A DNA stretch of 7,054 bases, taken from NCBI GenBank assembly GCA_003503535.1, contig DOCI01000053.1:11283-18336 (forward strand). The letters are read 5' to 3'. Numbering within the stretch: the first letter of the stretch is position 1; each line of letters opens with the position of its first letter. This document shows positions 6,866 through 7,054 of the stretch, piece by piece. The DNA is from Planctomycetaceae bacterium. GTDB taxonomy: Bacteria > Planctomycetota > Planctomycetia > Planctomycetales > Planctomycetaceae. The position numbers and the translations under genes are program-made. The notes beneath the pieces are model-generated. The model was given only the letters and a program-made list of their open reading frames with translations. It had not been told where the DNA came from and did no database searches.

Positions 6866-7054
6866 ATGTGGACTTGGATTACGTATCTATGGGATTCGAT
6901 GAAATCGAATTTTGGCGTCGTACCCGCATTCATGCTTCTGGTAGGGATTGTCGCCGGATTCCTATTTCCCGGACTCGAGATGAGTTCCAGCAGTGTTCTT
7001 AAAGAATGGCTGCCTTACACGCTTTCTCCGGAATCCGATGCCCGTTTGATGCAA
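6866..7054 (+). CDS. DUF2254-like membrane protein, 5' part only
   Basis: The frame opens with ATG at 6866 and stays open for 63 codons to the window edge, so only the N-terminus is seen. It reads MWTWITYLWDSMKSNFGVVP, then a hydrophobic segment (about residues 17-35, FGVVPAFMLLVGIVAGFLF), a polar loop with EWLPYTLSPESDARLMQ, and then the edge. This order (short amphipathic start with LWDS, a helix opening on the V-P-A-F/L-M pattern, then a loop ending in a SPESAR-like stretch) fits the N-terminus of DUF2254 predicted inner-membrane proteins, whose function is unknown. AAGGA (6850-6854) lies 11 nt upstream, slightly far but usable. The family call rests on a short segment; that this is a membrane protein start is firmer. 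Confidence 0.68.
   Translation, partial: MWTWITYLWDSMKSNFGVVPAFMLLVGIVAGFLFPGLEMSSSSVLKEWLPYTLSPESDARLMQ

Overview
The window looks like ordinary chromosomal DNA from a planctomycete. The main evidence is the pairing of a DUF1549/DUF1553 (PSCyt2/PSD1-type) protein with a DUF1501 Tat-exported protein, a combination that is heavily expanded in Planctomycetota. Base composition is roughly balanced and long antisense ORFs lie opposite the real genes. The genus cannot be fixed from this sequence alone.

Layout, left to right. Positions 1-143 hold no convincing gene, only a very GC-rich hairpin at the left edge. A clear rho-independent terminator (144-182) closes a minus-strand unit that reads leftward: DUF1549/DUF1553 protein (3481 to 1574), then an intercistronic stem-loop (1536-1563), then DUF1501 protein (1487 to 204). 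Its upstream region (3482-3705) carries a weak promoter candidate and a tandem 10-bp repeat. Further right, a second minus-strand pair encodes an FAD-dependent oxidoreductase of the DAO/GlpD-like fold (5805 to 4555) followed by an aldo/keto reductase (4482 to 3706). A 237-bp divergent intergenic region separates this pair from a plus-strand class I SAM methyltransferase (6043-6714). At the right edge the first 63 codons of a DUF2254-type membrane protein (6866 onward) run off the window.

How the genes may work together: the two DUF genes encode exported proteins, one with a Sec signal and one with a Tat signal, and are probably co-transcribed. Such pairs are presumed to act together in the periplasm, but their reaction is unknown. 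The FAD oxidoreductase and aldo/keto reductase are two cytoplasmic redox enzymes in one likely transcript and could act on the same hydroxy/carbonyl metabolite, though nothing here names the substrate. The methyltransferase and the DUF2254 protein have no evident link to the others.

For three genes the upstream-most possible start is a TTG, while a downstream ATG has a Shine-Dalgarno-like sequence. The starts given here follow the ATG. I found no CRISPR array, transposase, tRNA, rRNA or phage gene, and nothing that I can defend as a wholly new system. The least understood parts are the DUF pair and its regulatory DNA.
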